A stretch of DNA of 64,000 nt from Bacteroidales bacterium. GTDB lineage: Bacteria > Bacteroidota > Bacteroidia > Bacteroidales > UBA12077. The notes under the pieces were generated by a model. The model saw only the letters and a list, made by a program, of their open reading frames with translations. It was not told the origin of the DNA and searched no databases. The stretch is taken from assembly GCA_019038645.1 (NCBI GenBank), contig JAHOYT010000003.1, forward strand, positions 1 through 64,000, in the 5' to 3' direction. Of the stretch, positions 55,680 through 61,989 are shown one piece after another (position 1 is the first letter of the stretch; the number at the start of each line of letters is the position of its first letter). Position numbers and translations under genes: made by a program.

Positions 55680-56486
55680 TTACTTTTTTGCAAACACATT
55701 AATACTAAAAATTCCTAAATTGCTATCTTTAAAATTAATTAATTCTTGTTCATTCATAAAATTTAACAAGATGTCATCAGGGATTTCAATTTTTTTCTCT
55801 TTTTGAATTTCGATATCCTTAAAGCCTGATTCTTTAATAATCTTAACGTAATCTTCTTTTTGAATTGCTCCTGAAACACAGCCAGCATACATTTCAGCAC
55901 TTTCTTTCAATTTTTCAGGCAACTCTCCTGATAATACAACATCAGAAACAGAAAAATGAGCTTCGTTTTTTAAAACTCTATAAATTTCGGAAAAGGCCTT
56001 TTGTTTATCCGGAACTAAATTTAAAACACAATTACTAATAACAACATCTATTGAATTTGATTCAACTGGCATTTCCTCAATGTCTCCTTTCAGGAATTGA
56101 ACATTTCCGTAACCTAGCTTAGAAACATTTTCTTTGGCTTTTTTTAACATTTCATCTGAAAAATCTATACCAATAACTTTTCCAGAATCGCCAGTTATTG
56201 CCCTCGCAACAAAACAATCGTTTCCAGCTCCTGAGCCTAAATCAAGTACAGTGTTTCCATTTTCAATTTTAGCAAATTCCGTTGGGAGCCCACATCCCAA
56301 ACCCAAATCCGCATCTTTGTTATATCCCTTTAAATTGGAATAATCATCACTAAATATAGTGTAGCCCATATCATCGCAACAACCTGTGCTTCCACAACAA
56401 GACGATTGATTTTGCTTTTTACTTTGACTTGCAATAAGACTATACTTTTCATTTACAATATCTTTAATATTCTTTTTAGTTTTCAT
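55680..56486 (-). CDS. arsM: Arsenite methyltransferase ArsM
   Basis: This 268-residue AdoMet methyltransferase methylates As(III). The N-terminus has a Cys-rich stretch (Cys30, 31, 36, 37) before GYTIFSDDYSNLKGYNKDADLGLGCGLPTEFA (Cys65). AdoMet motif I is VLDLGSGAGNDCFVA (about 81-95). NCVLNLVPDKQKAFSEIYRVLK (about 150) and the As-binding MYAGCVSGAIQ (about 210) supply further conserved Cys residues. The C-terminal third matches ArsM. It overlaps arsC by 11 bases and precedes ACR3, so methylation and efflux are co-expressed. Confidence 0.94.
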   Translation of the reverse strand: MKTKKNIKDIVNEKYSLIASQSKKQNQSSCCGSTGCCDDMGYTIFSDDYSNLKGYNKDADLGLGCGLPTEFAKIENGNTVLDLGSGAGNDCFVARAITGDSGKVIGIDFSDEMLKKAKENVSKLGYGNVQFLKGDIEEMPVESNSIDVVISNCVLNLVPDKQKAFSEIYRVLKNEAHFSVSDVVLSGELPEKLKESAEMYAGCVSGAIQKEDYVKIIKESGFKDIEIQKEKKIEIPDDILLNFMNEQELINFKDSNLGIFSINVFAKK

Positions 56487-56901
56487 AACTTAAATTTTTA
56501 ATGTAAAATTCATAAAATTGATTTTTTATCTCATCTCTTACTCTATAAAACTCACTCATTATAAATTCATTGGAACCCTTTGCATGTGATGGATCATCAA
56601 ATCCAATATGCAATCTGGTTTTAACTTTTCCTACAAAAGCAGGACATACTTCATTTGCGTCTCCACAAACTGTAATTACGAAATCCCATTCTTCTTTCAG
56701 ATATTTCTTAACCGGATCTGATGTATGATGACTTATATCTATTCCTGTTTCTTTCATTACAGCAATCGCTTTATCGTTCAGCTTTCCGGATGCTTCAGTT
56801 CCTGCAGAAAAAACCTTTAAATCTTTATCAAAAGACTTTAAAAAGCCATGAGCCATTTGACTACGACATGAATTACCTGTACAAAGAATTAATATATTCA
56901 T
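56476..56901 (-). CDS. arsC: Arsenate reductase, thioredoxin-coupled (low-molecular-weight phosphatase fold)
   Basis: This 141-residue enzyme reduces arsenate to arsenite. The phosphatase-type loop CTGNSCRS gives Cys7 and Arg13, and VCGDANEVCP gives Cys79 and Cys86. This is the three-Cys relay of Staphylococcus aureus-type ArsC (Cys10/82/89) with the same spacing. The downstream FDDPSHAKG provides the catalytic Asp. It would use thioredoxin for turnover, and several thioredoxin-like proteins are encoded in this island. Confidence 0.94.
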   Translation of the reverse strand: MNILILCTGNSCRSQMAHGFLKSFDKDLKVFSAGTEASGKLNDKAIAVMKETGIDISHHTSDPVKKYLKEEWDFVITVCGDANEVCPAFVGKVKTRLHIGFDDPSHAKGSNEFIMSEFYRVRDEIKNQFYEFYIKNLSYEN

Positions 56902-56913
56902 ATTTATAATTTA

Positions 56914-57129
56914 TTAGTTACAACATGACTTATTTTCCTGTACAGGTGGACAAGACTCGCTGCCATACGAACAATATACACAACAATCTCCTTGCTTCGG
57001 TTTAAGAATTGTTTTACAGTTTTTACATTCGTAAAAGAACTGGCAACTATCAACCGGCATTTTCTCCAACTTTTGTTGTCCACATTCGGGGCATGTAATA
57101 ATTGATTCGTAAATAATTTCTTTTTTCAT
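56914..57129 (-). CDS. Small GDCCVxC-domain metal-binding protein
   Basis: This 71-residue protein has CPEC (about 14-17), a second CKNC (about 36-39) and the name-giving motif GDCCVYCSYGSESCPP (about 47-62), plus a C-terminal CC. At least ten cysteines suggest binding of zinc or another soft metal. Members are known beside arsenic or mercury resistance genes, but their function is not defined. A metallochaperone or sensor of arsenite is an inference. It overlaps the rhodanese-like gene by 4 bases and precedes arsC by 12 bases. Confidence 0.85.
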   Translation of the reverse strand: MKKEIIYESIITCPECGQQKLEKMPVDSCQFFYECKNCKTILKPKQGDCCVYCSYGSESCPPVQENKSCCN

Positions 57130-57548
57130 TTTTTATCTCGTTTACGTAACATACACATACATGAACCTGTAAGACGTTCAGATTTATCAATCTTAACCGG
57201 CATCCCATCTCTTTCCCATTCAACCAAACCACCAGCCATATTTGCAATATTTTTGAACCCCTTTTCTTTTAAAAACAAAACAGCCTCTTTGCTTTTAAGT
57301 CCAACCGCATCAGCAAAAATCAAGGATTTGTTTTTAGGTATTTCCAAATAGTTTTCTTCTAAAATACTTCCTGGACAGAATATCAGTTCTTCAACATCGA
57401 ACATCTTGAAACGTCCCATATAATCTTCGCGGACATCAACAATAATTGCTCCTATTTGACATAGGTCATATGATTCTCCGGGAGAAAGATGCAATATGCC
57501 TGATGAAACAATACCTTTGTTTTTAAAAAAATCGCTCATTGCTAACAT
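57126..57548 (-). CDS. Rhodanese-fold protein lacking the catalytic cysteine
   Basis: This 140-residue protein is one rhodanese domain: AIIVDVREDYMGRFKM (about 34-49), an FCPGSI strand (about 57), then ANMAGGLVEWERDGMPV (about 102-118) near the end. The active-site loop reads FADAVGLKSKEA, in which the position normally held by the persulfide Cys is Asp80, so sulfurtransferase activity is not expected. A C-terminal GSCMCM motif adds Cys130 and Cys132, which could bind a soft metal. Its start overlaps the ArsR1 stop by 7 bases; the ATG at 57539 is an alternative. Its position in the ars operon suggests an arsenic-related role, unproven. Confidence 0.82.
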   Translation of the reverse strand: MLAMSDFFKNKGIVSSGILHLSPGESYDLCQIGAIIVDVREDYMGRFKMFDVEELIFCPGSILEENYLEIPKNKSLIFADAVGLKSKEAVLFLKEKGFKNIANMAGGLVEWERDGMPVKIDKSERLTGSCMCMLRKRDKK

Positions 57549-57874
57549 TTGCTATTCTGGTGTATAAAAATTTCTTTGAAGAACATATCAAATGCTTTTT
57601 TAACATCATCAATACATGAACTGCATAAACAATAATTCACTTTTAGGCCATCTATTTCACCTTTAATTAATCCAACTTTTTTTAACTCTTGTAAATGCTG
57701 AGAAACAGTTGTTCTGCTTAATGGAATTTCATTACCTATATCGCCGGAAATACATGTATTACATTTTGCTAAATAACGTAATATAGCTAATCGGGCCGGA
57801 TGACTCATCACTTTTGCAATTGACGCAAGGTTTTGCAGGTCAGCATCAAACAGTTCGTTTTTTGTATATGTCAT
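57542..57874 (-). CDS. arsR: ArsR-family repressor (ArsR1)
   Basis: This 110-residue winged-helix regulator has a LASIAKVMSHPARLAILRYLAKCNTCISGDIGNE segment (about 16-48), then the recognition helix SRTTVSQHLQELKKVGLIKGEIDG. Cysteines in CNTC (about 38-41) and in the C-terminal CLCSSC (about 90) are candidate As(III) ligands. It heads the operon arsR1-rhodanese-GDCCVxC-arsC-arsM-ACR3. Its promoter contains a palindrome that brackets the -7 element, as expected for a self-repressing, arsenite-released system. Confidence 0.9.
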   Translation of the reverse strand: MTYTKNELFDADLQNLASIAKVMSHPARLAILRYLAKCNTCISGDIGNEIPLSRTTVSQHLQELKKVGLIKGEIDGLKVNYCLCSSCIDDVKKAFDMFFKEIFIHQNSKC

Positions 57875-57888
57875 TTCAATTATGTTTT

Positions 57889-57925
57889 ATGTCGCAAACA
57901 TACGACATTATTTCGGATAAAACAA
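57889..57925 (-). promoter_or_regulatory. ArsR1 promoter with operator arms flanking the -7 element
   Basis: On the minus strand, TTG (57923-57925) and TATGTTTG (57895-57902) are 20 bases apart and match the Bacteroidota consensus. The -7 element is exactly the 8-base spacer of a palindrome with arms ATGTCG (57889-57894) and CGACAT (57903-57908). A dimeric repressor bound here would cover the promoter. This is the clearest promoter in the window. Confidence 0.75.
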
Positions 57926-57950
57926 TCTTTATATATTAATTCTGTTTTGA

Positions 57951-58448
57951 TTATTTTTCTATTATTTTATTAATTTGATTGCTTAGGTTTTTTGTAGTAT
58001 AAAAACCTGTATGCCTAAAGAATTCTTCAGCTCTTTTGTCTAATAGTACTTGGGTTGGTATGGCTGCTATTCCAAAATATTTCATCAGGTTTTGATTCTC
58101 AGGAAGTGTTACATTTAAAGAAATAATATTTACAGTCGTTGGATACTTTTCATTGATTTCTTCTAAAACTGTCTCCATGCGTTTACATGCTACACATCCT
58201 GTTGACCCAAATTCAAGCAGAGTTACATGAAAATCCGAATTATTTTTTTGATAATTAAATAGAGAATCAACATAAGTCGATGCTGAATTAATGATTTCGA
58301 CATTGACTTGTGACAATATTACTTTAGATGCAACATTATTAAGTTTTTCTTTAAAAGTAATCAAGAAAATAAAAAACAAAATAATAAGCAATAAAGCAAT
58401 CAGGTTTATAACATGCTTTGCTTTAATGGATAACTTCTGCTTTTTCAT
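57951..58448 (-). CDS. Membrane-anchored thioredoxin-like protein
   Basis: This is a 165-residue protein with one N-terminal membrane helix (about 15-33) and a thioredoxin fold whose active-site motif is CVAC in GSTGCVACKRMETVLEE (about 92). GIAAIPTQVLLDK (about 128) provides the cis-proline loop. The catalytic domain would face the periplasm. I choose the ATG at 58448 (MKKQKLSIKAK); a longer frame to 58496 adds 16 basic residues and overlaps the DGC gene more. It is the last gene of the ArsR2-headed set and could supply reductant. Confidence 0.78.
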   Translation of the reverse strand: MKKQKLSIKAKHVINLIALLLIILFFIFLITFKEKLNNVASKVILSQVNVEIINSASTYVDSLFNYQKNNSDFHVTLLEFGSTGCVACKRMETVLEEINEKYPTTVNIISLNVTLPENQNLMKYFGIAAIPTQVLLDKRAEEFFRHTGFYTTKNLSNQINKIIEK

Positions 58449-58788
58449 AAATTGTATTAATGTTTTCTTCTGTGGCAGGAGTTTTACCTTTCTCAAATCC
58501 TAAATCTGTAATTCTTAAATATTTATACTCCGTCAAGCCATTCTTTTTCATAATCTTTCTACCACAATCAACCGGACAACCATCAATGACAAGTATGTTT
58601 TTCGTTTTAAAATCTTCAAGAGATTTTTCAATACCTGCACCAACAACAGCAAGACAATTCATTTTCCGAACACCCTCATCACGCAATTTTCTGGCTACAA
58701 GATCTGAAATATGTCCAAGATCTGAAGCTCCTGAACAAGCAAGAACCATATTCTCGCTAGCGCTACATTCACAATCTTTCTTCTCCAT
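58423..58788 (-). CDS. Putative zinc-binding protein with DGC domain
   Basis: This 121-residue protein matches the DGC family. It begins with CECSASENMVLACSGASDLGHISDLVARKL, and the central INCL-type segment RKMNCLAVVGAGI follows. The name-giving ILVIDGCPVDCGRKIMK motif (about 66-82) is intact. Four or more conserved cysteines suggest metal binding. Members occur beside permeases and thioredoxins in Bacteroidota, but their function is unproven. It lies 9 bases after the ArsP-type permease gene. Confidence 0.85.
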   Translation of the reverse strand: MEKKDCECSASENMVLACSGASDLGHISDLVARKLRDEGVRKMNCLAVVGAGIEKSLEDFKTKNILVIDGCPVDCGRKIMKKNGLTEYKYLRITDLGFEKGKTPATEENINTIYEKAEVIH

Positions 58789-58797
58789 AGTACTTTG

Positions 58798-60114
58798 TTA
58801 TATTGTTCCAAAAATTAAACCTGATATGGTTGCCATAATAACAACCAGTAAGATATATACAATAGTTTTCTGCGTTCCCATAACACCCCTAATAACAAGC
58901 ATATTTGGTAGTGATAAAGATGGACCTGCCAATAATAAAGCTAATGCCGGCCCTTTGCCCATTCCTGCGGCCATTAAACCTTGTAAAATAGGCACTTCGG
59001 TTAAAGTTGCAAAATACATAAATGCTCCAACAATTGATGCAAAGAAATTTGAGAATATAGAATTTCCACCAACTAAATTAGCAACCCATTCATTTGGTAT
59101 TAACCCTGCCAGTTGAGTATCATCATGTGTTGAGCCCAGTAAAAATCCTGCTATAATAACACCTAATGCTAATAAAGGCATAATTTGCTTAGTAAAATCC
59201 CATGTAGATAATGTCCATTCTTTATTTTCCCCATCATTTTTATCCGTTAAGGTAATAATGCTTAAAAGTGATATCCCTACTAACATTGGTACAAGCGGGC
59301 TTGGTGATAAAAATCCTGATATTGCTGTAACAACTGCAGCTCCTATCACAAAGTACCATTTAAGTTTAAGTATTTTAATTAGTGAGTAAATAAGAAGTAT
59401 TCCGAAAGCTGATGTGATATACCATTTATTCGTCCAAATCCAGAACCATGCACCACTGGTGGTTTCGCTATCGGGTTTGCCCCAATTAGCAAATACTAAA
59501 ATTACTACTAAAGTGAAGAAATGAAACATAGTTTGCCACATTGGCCTTTTCTCTGGTAAGGCCTGAATGTTCATTTGCGATTCGCGTTTTTCATTTTCTT
59601 CCTTTCTGTAAATTAATGACATAGTAACACCAATAACAACACTAAAAACAACGGCTCCAACCACTCTGGCCACTCCCATTTCAAATCCCAAAATTCTGGC
59701 AGTTAAAATTATTGCGAGAATGTTTATAGCAGGGCCGGAATATAAAAATGCAACTGCAGGACCTAAACCAGCACCACGTTTATGAATACTTGAAAACAAT
59801 GGTAAAATCGTACATGAACAAACAGCTAAAATAGTTCCTGAAACGGAAGCTATTGTATAAGCTAACCATTTTTTAGCGTTAGCTCCAAAATATTTTATGA
59901 CTGAGTTTTGACTTATAAAGACTGCAATAACTCCTGCAATAAAAAATGCCGGTAGTAAACATAAAATAACATGTTCCTGTGCATACCATTTAACAAGGTC
60001 TAATGTTGCGCTAACAGCTTCCTGAAATCGGGCACTTTCGATTGGCATAAAGAAAGCCAACACGAAAAATAATGCAATCCAGAATAGTATTTTAATTTCT
60101 TTTTTTAGTTCCAT
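58798..60114 (-). CDS. ArsP_1-type permease, probable organoarsenical or metal efflux
   Basis: This 438-residue protein with about ten membrane helices belongs to the ArsP_1/DUF318 permease family. The signature is SGTILAVCSCTILPLFSSIHKRGAGLGPAVAFLYSGPAINILAI (about 94-138), with the Cys-Ser-Cys pair that binds soft metal. It is repeated in weaker form in the second half as GPALALLLAGPSLSLPNMLVI. ArsP of Campylobacter exports trivalent methylarsenicals; other members have been linked to copper or zinc efflux. The ArsR2-like operator upstream and the neighbouring arsF/arsG genes favour an arsenical substrate. Confidence 0.85.
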   Translation of the reverse strand: MELKKEIKILFWIALFFVLAFFMPIESARFQEAVSATLDLVKWYAQEHVILCLLPAFFIAGVIAVFISQNSVIKYFGANAKKWLAYTIASVSGTILAVCSCTILPLFSSIHKRGAGLGPAVAFLYSGPAINILAIILTARILGFEMGVARVVGAVVFSVVIGVTMSLIYRKEENEKRESQMNIQALPEKRPMWQTMFHFFTLVVILVFANWGKPDSETTSGAWFWIWTNKWYITSAFGILLIYSLIKILKLKWYFVIGAAVVTAISGFLSPSPLVPMLVGISLLSIITLTDKNDGENKEWTLSTWDFTKQIMPLLALGVIIAGFLLGSTHDDTQLAGLIPNEWVANLVGGNSIFSNFFASIVGAFMYFATLTEVPILQGLMAAGMGKGPALALLLAGPSLSLPNMLVIRGVMGTQKTIVYILLVVIMATISGLIFGTI

Positions 60115-60128
60115 TTTTCTTTAATTCA

Positions 60129-60146
60129 GTTCGTTATATTGCGAAC
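60129..60146 (-). promoter_or_regulatory. ArsR2-type operator before the ArsP-type permease gene
   Basis: GTTCG-N8-CGAAC (60129-60146) is a perfect-arm palindrome of the same TTCG-N8-CGAA design as the sites at 61560 and 61898. The adjacent -7-like sequence is poor here (ATTAATTG on the minus strand). It lies 15 bases before the start codon, inside the operon. Confidence 0.6.
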
Positions 60147-60162
60147 AATTAATGTAAAAAAT

Positions 60163-60861
60163 TTAAAATATTGTAATAATTGTATAATAAATACCAAAGG
60201 CGAAAAATAAAACAGCCACAATTCGTCTAAACCAAAGTTCGAACGTTTTTATTTTATTATATAAACCACCAAGCCCTGATACTGTGTATGCAATAACCCA
60301 GGCAAATAATATTACCGGTAATCCTGTTGCAATTGCAAAAACAACAGGCAAATATAATCCTGAAGCACTTGTAATTGTCATTGGTATTAACATAGCAAAG
60401 TATAGAACTCCACTATAAGGACAAAATGCTAATGCAAACAGGACACCAATAATAAAAGCTTCCCAGAAACCCTTTTTTTCTTTCTTGCCTATTTTTTCTG
60501 ACAGCTTACCAAAACCAGGAAAATTGATTTTAATAATACCTATCATAAATAAACTAATAAGGATTAACAGTGGACCTAATATCTTTTCACCGTATTGCTG
60601 AAAGAATCCGGATATCTCAAATTGATTTGCGCTAAAAAAAAGAACAACTGCGAGAGCAGTATATGAAAAAGCACGTCCTAAAGTATAAATAATACCATTT
60701 ACAAATACTTTTCTTTTACTTTGTATGTCCTTGCTAATAAATCCAATTGCTGTAATATTTGTAGCTAAAGGACAAGGACTGATTGCTGTCATCAGCCCAA
60801 GAATAAAAGCAGAAAGTATTGGTAAATTATTATTCTCAATTAATGAAGATAAAAAATCCAT
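60163..60861 (-). CDS. arsG: ArsG-family efflux permease (DsbD-like membrane domain)
   Basis: This 232-residue protein with about six membrane helices resembles the DsbD/CcdA transmembrane core. It has AFILGLMTAISPCPLATNITAIGF (about 17-40), with the Cys-Pro pair in helix 1, and AFIIGVLFALAFCPYSGVLYFAMLIP (about 134-159) with the second Cys-Pro pair in helix 4. A family with this layout, named ArsG, is associated with export of aromatic arsenicals, typically beside an ArsF-type protein as here. A reductant-carrying role, as in DsbD, is an alternative. It lies 9 bases after arsF. Confidence 0.82.
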   Translation of the reverse strand: MDFLSSLIENNNLPILSAFILGLMTAISPCPLATNITAIGFISKDIQSKRKVFVNGIIYTLGRAFSYTALAVVLFFSANQFEISGFFQQYGEKILGPLLILISLFMIGIIKINFPGFGKLSEKIGKKEKKGFWEAFIIGVLFALAFCPYSGVLYFAMLIPMTITSASGLYLPVVFAIATGLPVILFAWVIAYTVSGLGGLYNKIKTFELWFRRIVAVLFFAFGIYYTIITIF

Positions 60862-60870
60862 ATTATTCTA

Positions 60871-61296
60871 TCAGATTAATTCATCAACCGTTTCTTTAAT
60901 TTTTTCTTTAAGTTTTTCAGGATTGCTACGTGCATTCATGAAACCCTCTGTTGTTAAGTCAACTTTTTTATCTCCTTTTACAAATATTAAAGCCTGACCT
61001 GAAACACCGTGTTTTTCAGCAATTTCTTTGGAGCCGGCTTCCTCGAGGTTTAACGATATAAAAACAATATTCTTACTTTCAACCTGACCGGCATATAATT
61101 CGTTAAGAATTTCATTTGTTTTGTCTTCAACGGCATTGCATGTTGCACATCTACGCGTAAAGTGAAAATAATAAACATTTATTACGTCTGTTGTAACAGC
61201 TGTCTGCTGATCTCTATTCTCTGCACTTTGTGCATTACACGAAAGAAATAATGGCAATGTCAATAATACAAAAATGAACGATTTAACAATTTTCAT
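60871..61296 (-). CDS. arsF: ArsF-family lipoprotein, thioredoxin-like
   Basis: This 141-residue protein has a lipoprotein signal ending LFLSC (Cys20) and a short linker. A thioredoxin-like fold follows, with INVYYFHFTRRCATCNAVEDKTNEIL (CxxC about 50-53), HGVSGQALIFVKGDKKVDL and a C-terminal helix. ArsF-type proteins occur with ArsG and have been proposed to act on aromatic nitro- or arseno-compounds. The CATC motif suggests thiol-disulfide exchange with the ArsG cysteines. It sits between the small thioredoxin gene and arsG. Confidence 0.83.
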   Translation of the reverse strand: MKIVKSFIFVLLTLPLFLSCNAQSAENRDQQTAVTTDVINVYYFHFTRRCATCNAVEDKTNEILNELYAGQVESKNIVFISLNLEEAGSKEIAEKHGVSGQALIFVKGDKKVDLTTEGFMNARSNPEKLKEKIKETVDELI

Positions 61297-61301
61297 AATT
61301 A

Positions 61302-61538
61302 CTATTTTTGGGTTAATAATTCGGTTAATTCTTTTTCAGAAGGCAGCCTCCCACTCAAGACAACTTTTCCATTTATAACCAAAGCAGGCGTTTGCATAAC
61401 ACCCGCATTCATTATATCAACAATATCCTCAACTTTTGTTACCTGAGCATCAATTTCCAGTTTTTCGACAGTTTCGCGGGTTATTTTTTCCAATGATTTA
61501 CATTTTGGACAACCCGTGCCTAATACTTTTATTTCCAT
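61302..61538 (-). CDS. Small thioredoxin-like protein (redox-active disulfide protein)
   Basis: This 78-residue protein has a CxxC active site in VLGTGCPKCKSLEKIT (Cys10, Cys13) and the cis-proline loop AGVMQTPALVINGKVVLSG (about 49-67). This glutaredoxin-like short thioredoxin family frequently accompanies arsenic and permease genes. It probably passes electrons to the ArsF/ArsG pair or to ArsC. It begins the downstream part of the ArsR2 unit, with an ArsR2-type operator 22 bases upstream and arsF 5 bases downstream. Confidence 0.87.
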   Translation of the reverse strand: MEIKVLGTGCPKCKSLEKITRETVEKLEIDAQVTKVEDIVDIMNAGVMQTPALVINGKVVLSGRLPSEKELTELLTQK

Positions 61539-61559
61539 ATTTTAATTTGTTGTTAGTTA

Positions 61560-61603
61560 TTCGTAGAAACACGAACAAAGGTATAAATTAATTATAAATT
61601 CAA
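61560..61603 (-). promoter_or_regulatory. ArsR2-type promoter-operator before the thioredoxin-arsF-arsG genes
   Basis: On the minus strand, TTG (61601-61603) and TACCTTTG (61576-61583) are 17 bases apart. The palindrome TTCG-N8-CGAA (61560-61575) directly follows the -7 element and would cover the transcription start. The -33 lies inside the end of arsR2. Confidence 0.65.
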
Positions 61604-61885
61604 AAATAATTTGAAATATTTTTTTGCCTCGTCCCAATTATCTCTACTTAAACAATACTTTATTTTAGGGGTTTCAATTTCCCCTTGTATTAAGCCTGCA
61701 TTTTTTAGCTCTTTTAAATGCTGTGATAATGTTGATTTTGCAATAGGTAAAATTTCTGTTAAATCTCCGCTGTAACAACATGATTGATTTGATAAAAGCT
61801 CTAAAATGTATATTCTGATTGGGTGTGACATTGCCTTACTGTACCGGGCAAGTTTTTTTTGGTCGTTAGTAATTACATCTTTCAT
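61592..61885 (-). CDS. arsR: ArsR-family repressor (ArsR2)
   Basis: This 97-residue winged-helix regulator has LARYSKAMSHPIRIYILELLSNQSCCYSGDLTEILP (about 11-46) and the recognition helix KSTLSQHLKELKNAGLIQGEIETP. The Cys pair in SCCYSGD and a C-terminal KYCLSR are candidate metal ligands, placed differently from ArsR1. I choose the ATG at 61885 (MKDVITNDQ); an in-frame TTG at 61897 would put the start against the operator. An operator of TTCG-N8-CGAA type lies directly upstream, and two further copies lie downstream in its gene set. Confidence 0.88.
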   Translation of the reverse strand: MKDVITNDQKKLARYSKAMSHPIRIYILELLSNQSCCYSGDLTEILPIAKSTLSQHLKELKNAGLIQGEIETPKIKYCLSRDNWDEAKKYFKLFLNL

Positions 61886-61897
61886 ACCAGGTTTCAA

Positions 61898-61921
61898 TTC
61901 GTTAATTTACGAACAAAAGTA
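61898..61921 (-). promoter_or_regulatory. arsR2 promoter with ArsR2-type operator
   Basis: On the minus strand the -7 element TACTTTTG (61914-61921) is followed directly by the palindrome TTCG-N8-CGAA (61898-61913). The same geometry occurs at 61560-61583. The -33 element is weak and its region overlaps the terminator of the M3 peptidase gene. Confidence 0.6.
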
Positions 61922-61942
61922 ATAAAATAAATTACAAAGTAA

Positions 61943-61968
61943 AAAGCTGCACATAAATGTGCAGCTTT
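61943..61968 (-). terminator. Terminator after the M3 peptidase gene
   Basis: AAAGCTGCACAT (61943-61954) pairs perfectly over 12 bases with ATGTGCAGCTTT (61957-61968). A T-run follows on the minus strand. It lies 22 bases past the peptidase stop. Confidence 0.85.
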
Positions 61969-61989
61969 AAATAAAAACTTGTAACAATT

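Noticed and set aside
58460..59116. Open frame of 218 codons on the plus strand opposite the DGC and ArsP-type permease genes
   Set aside because: It is antisense to two well-supported genes, has low-complexity composition and no recognisable domain.
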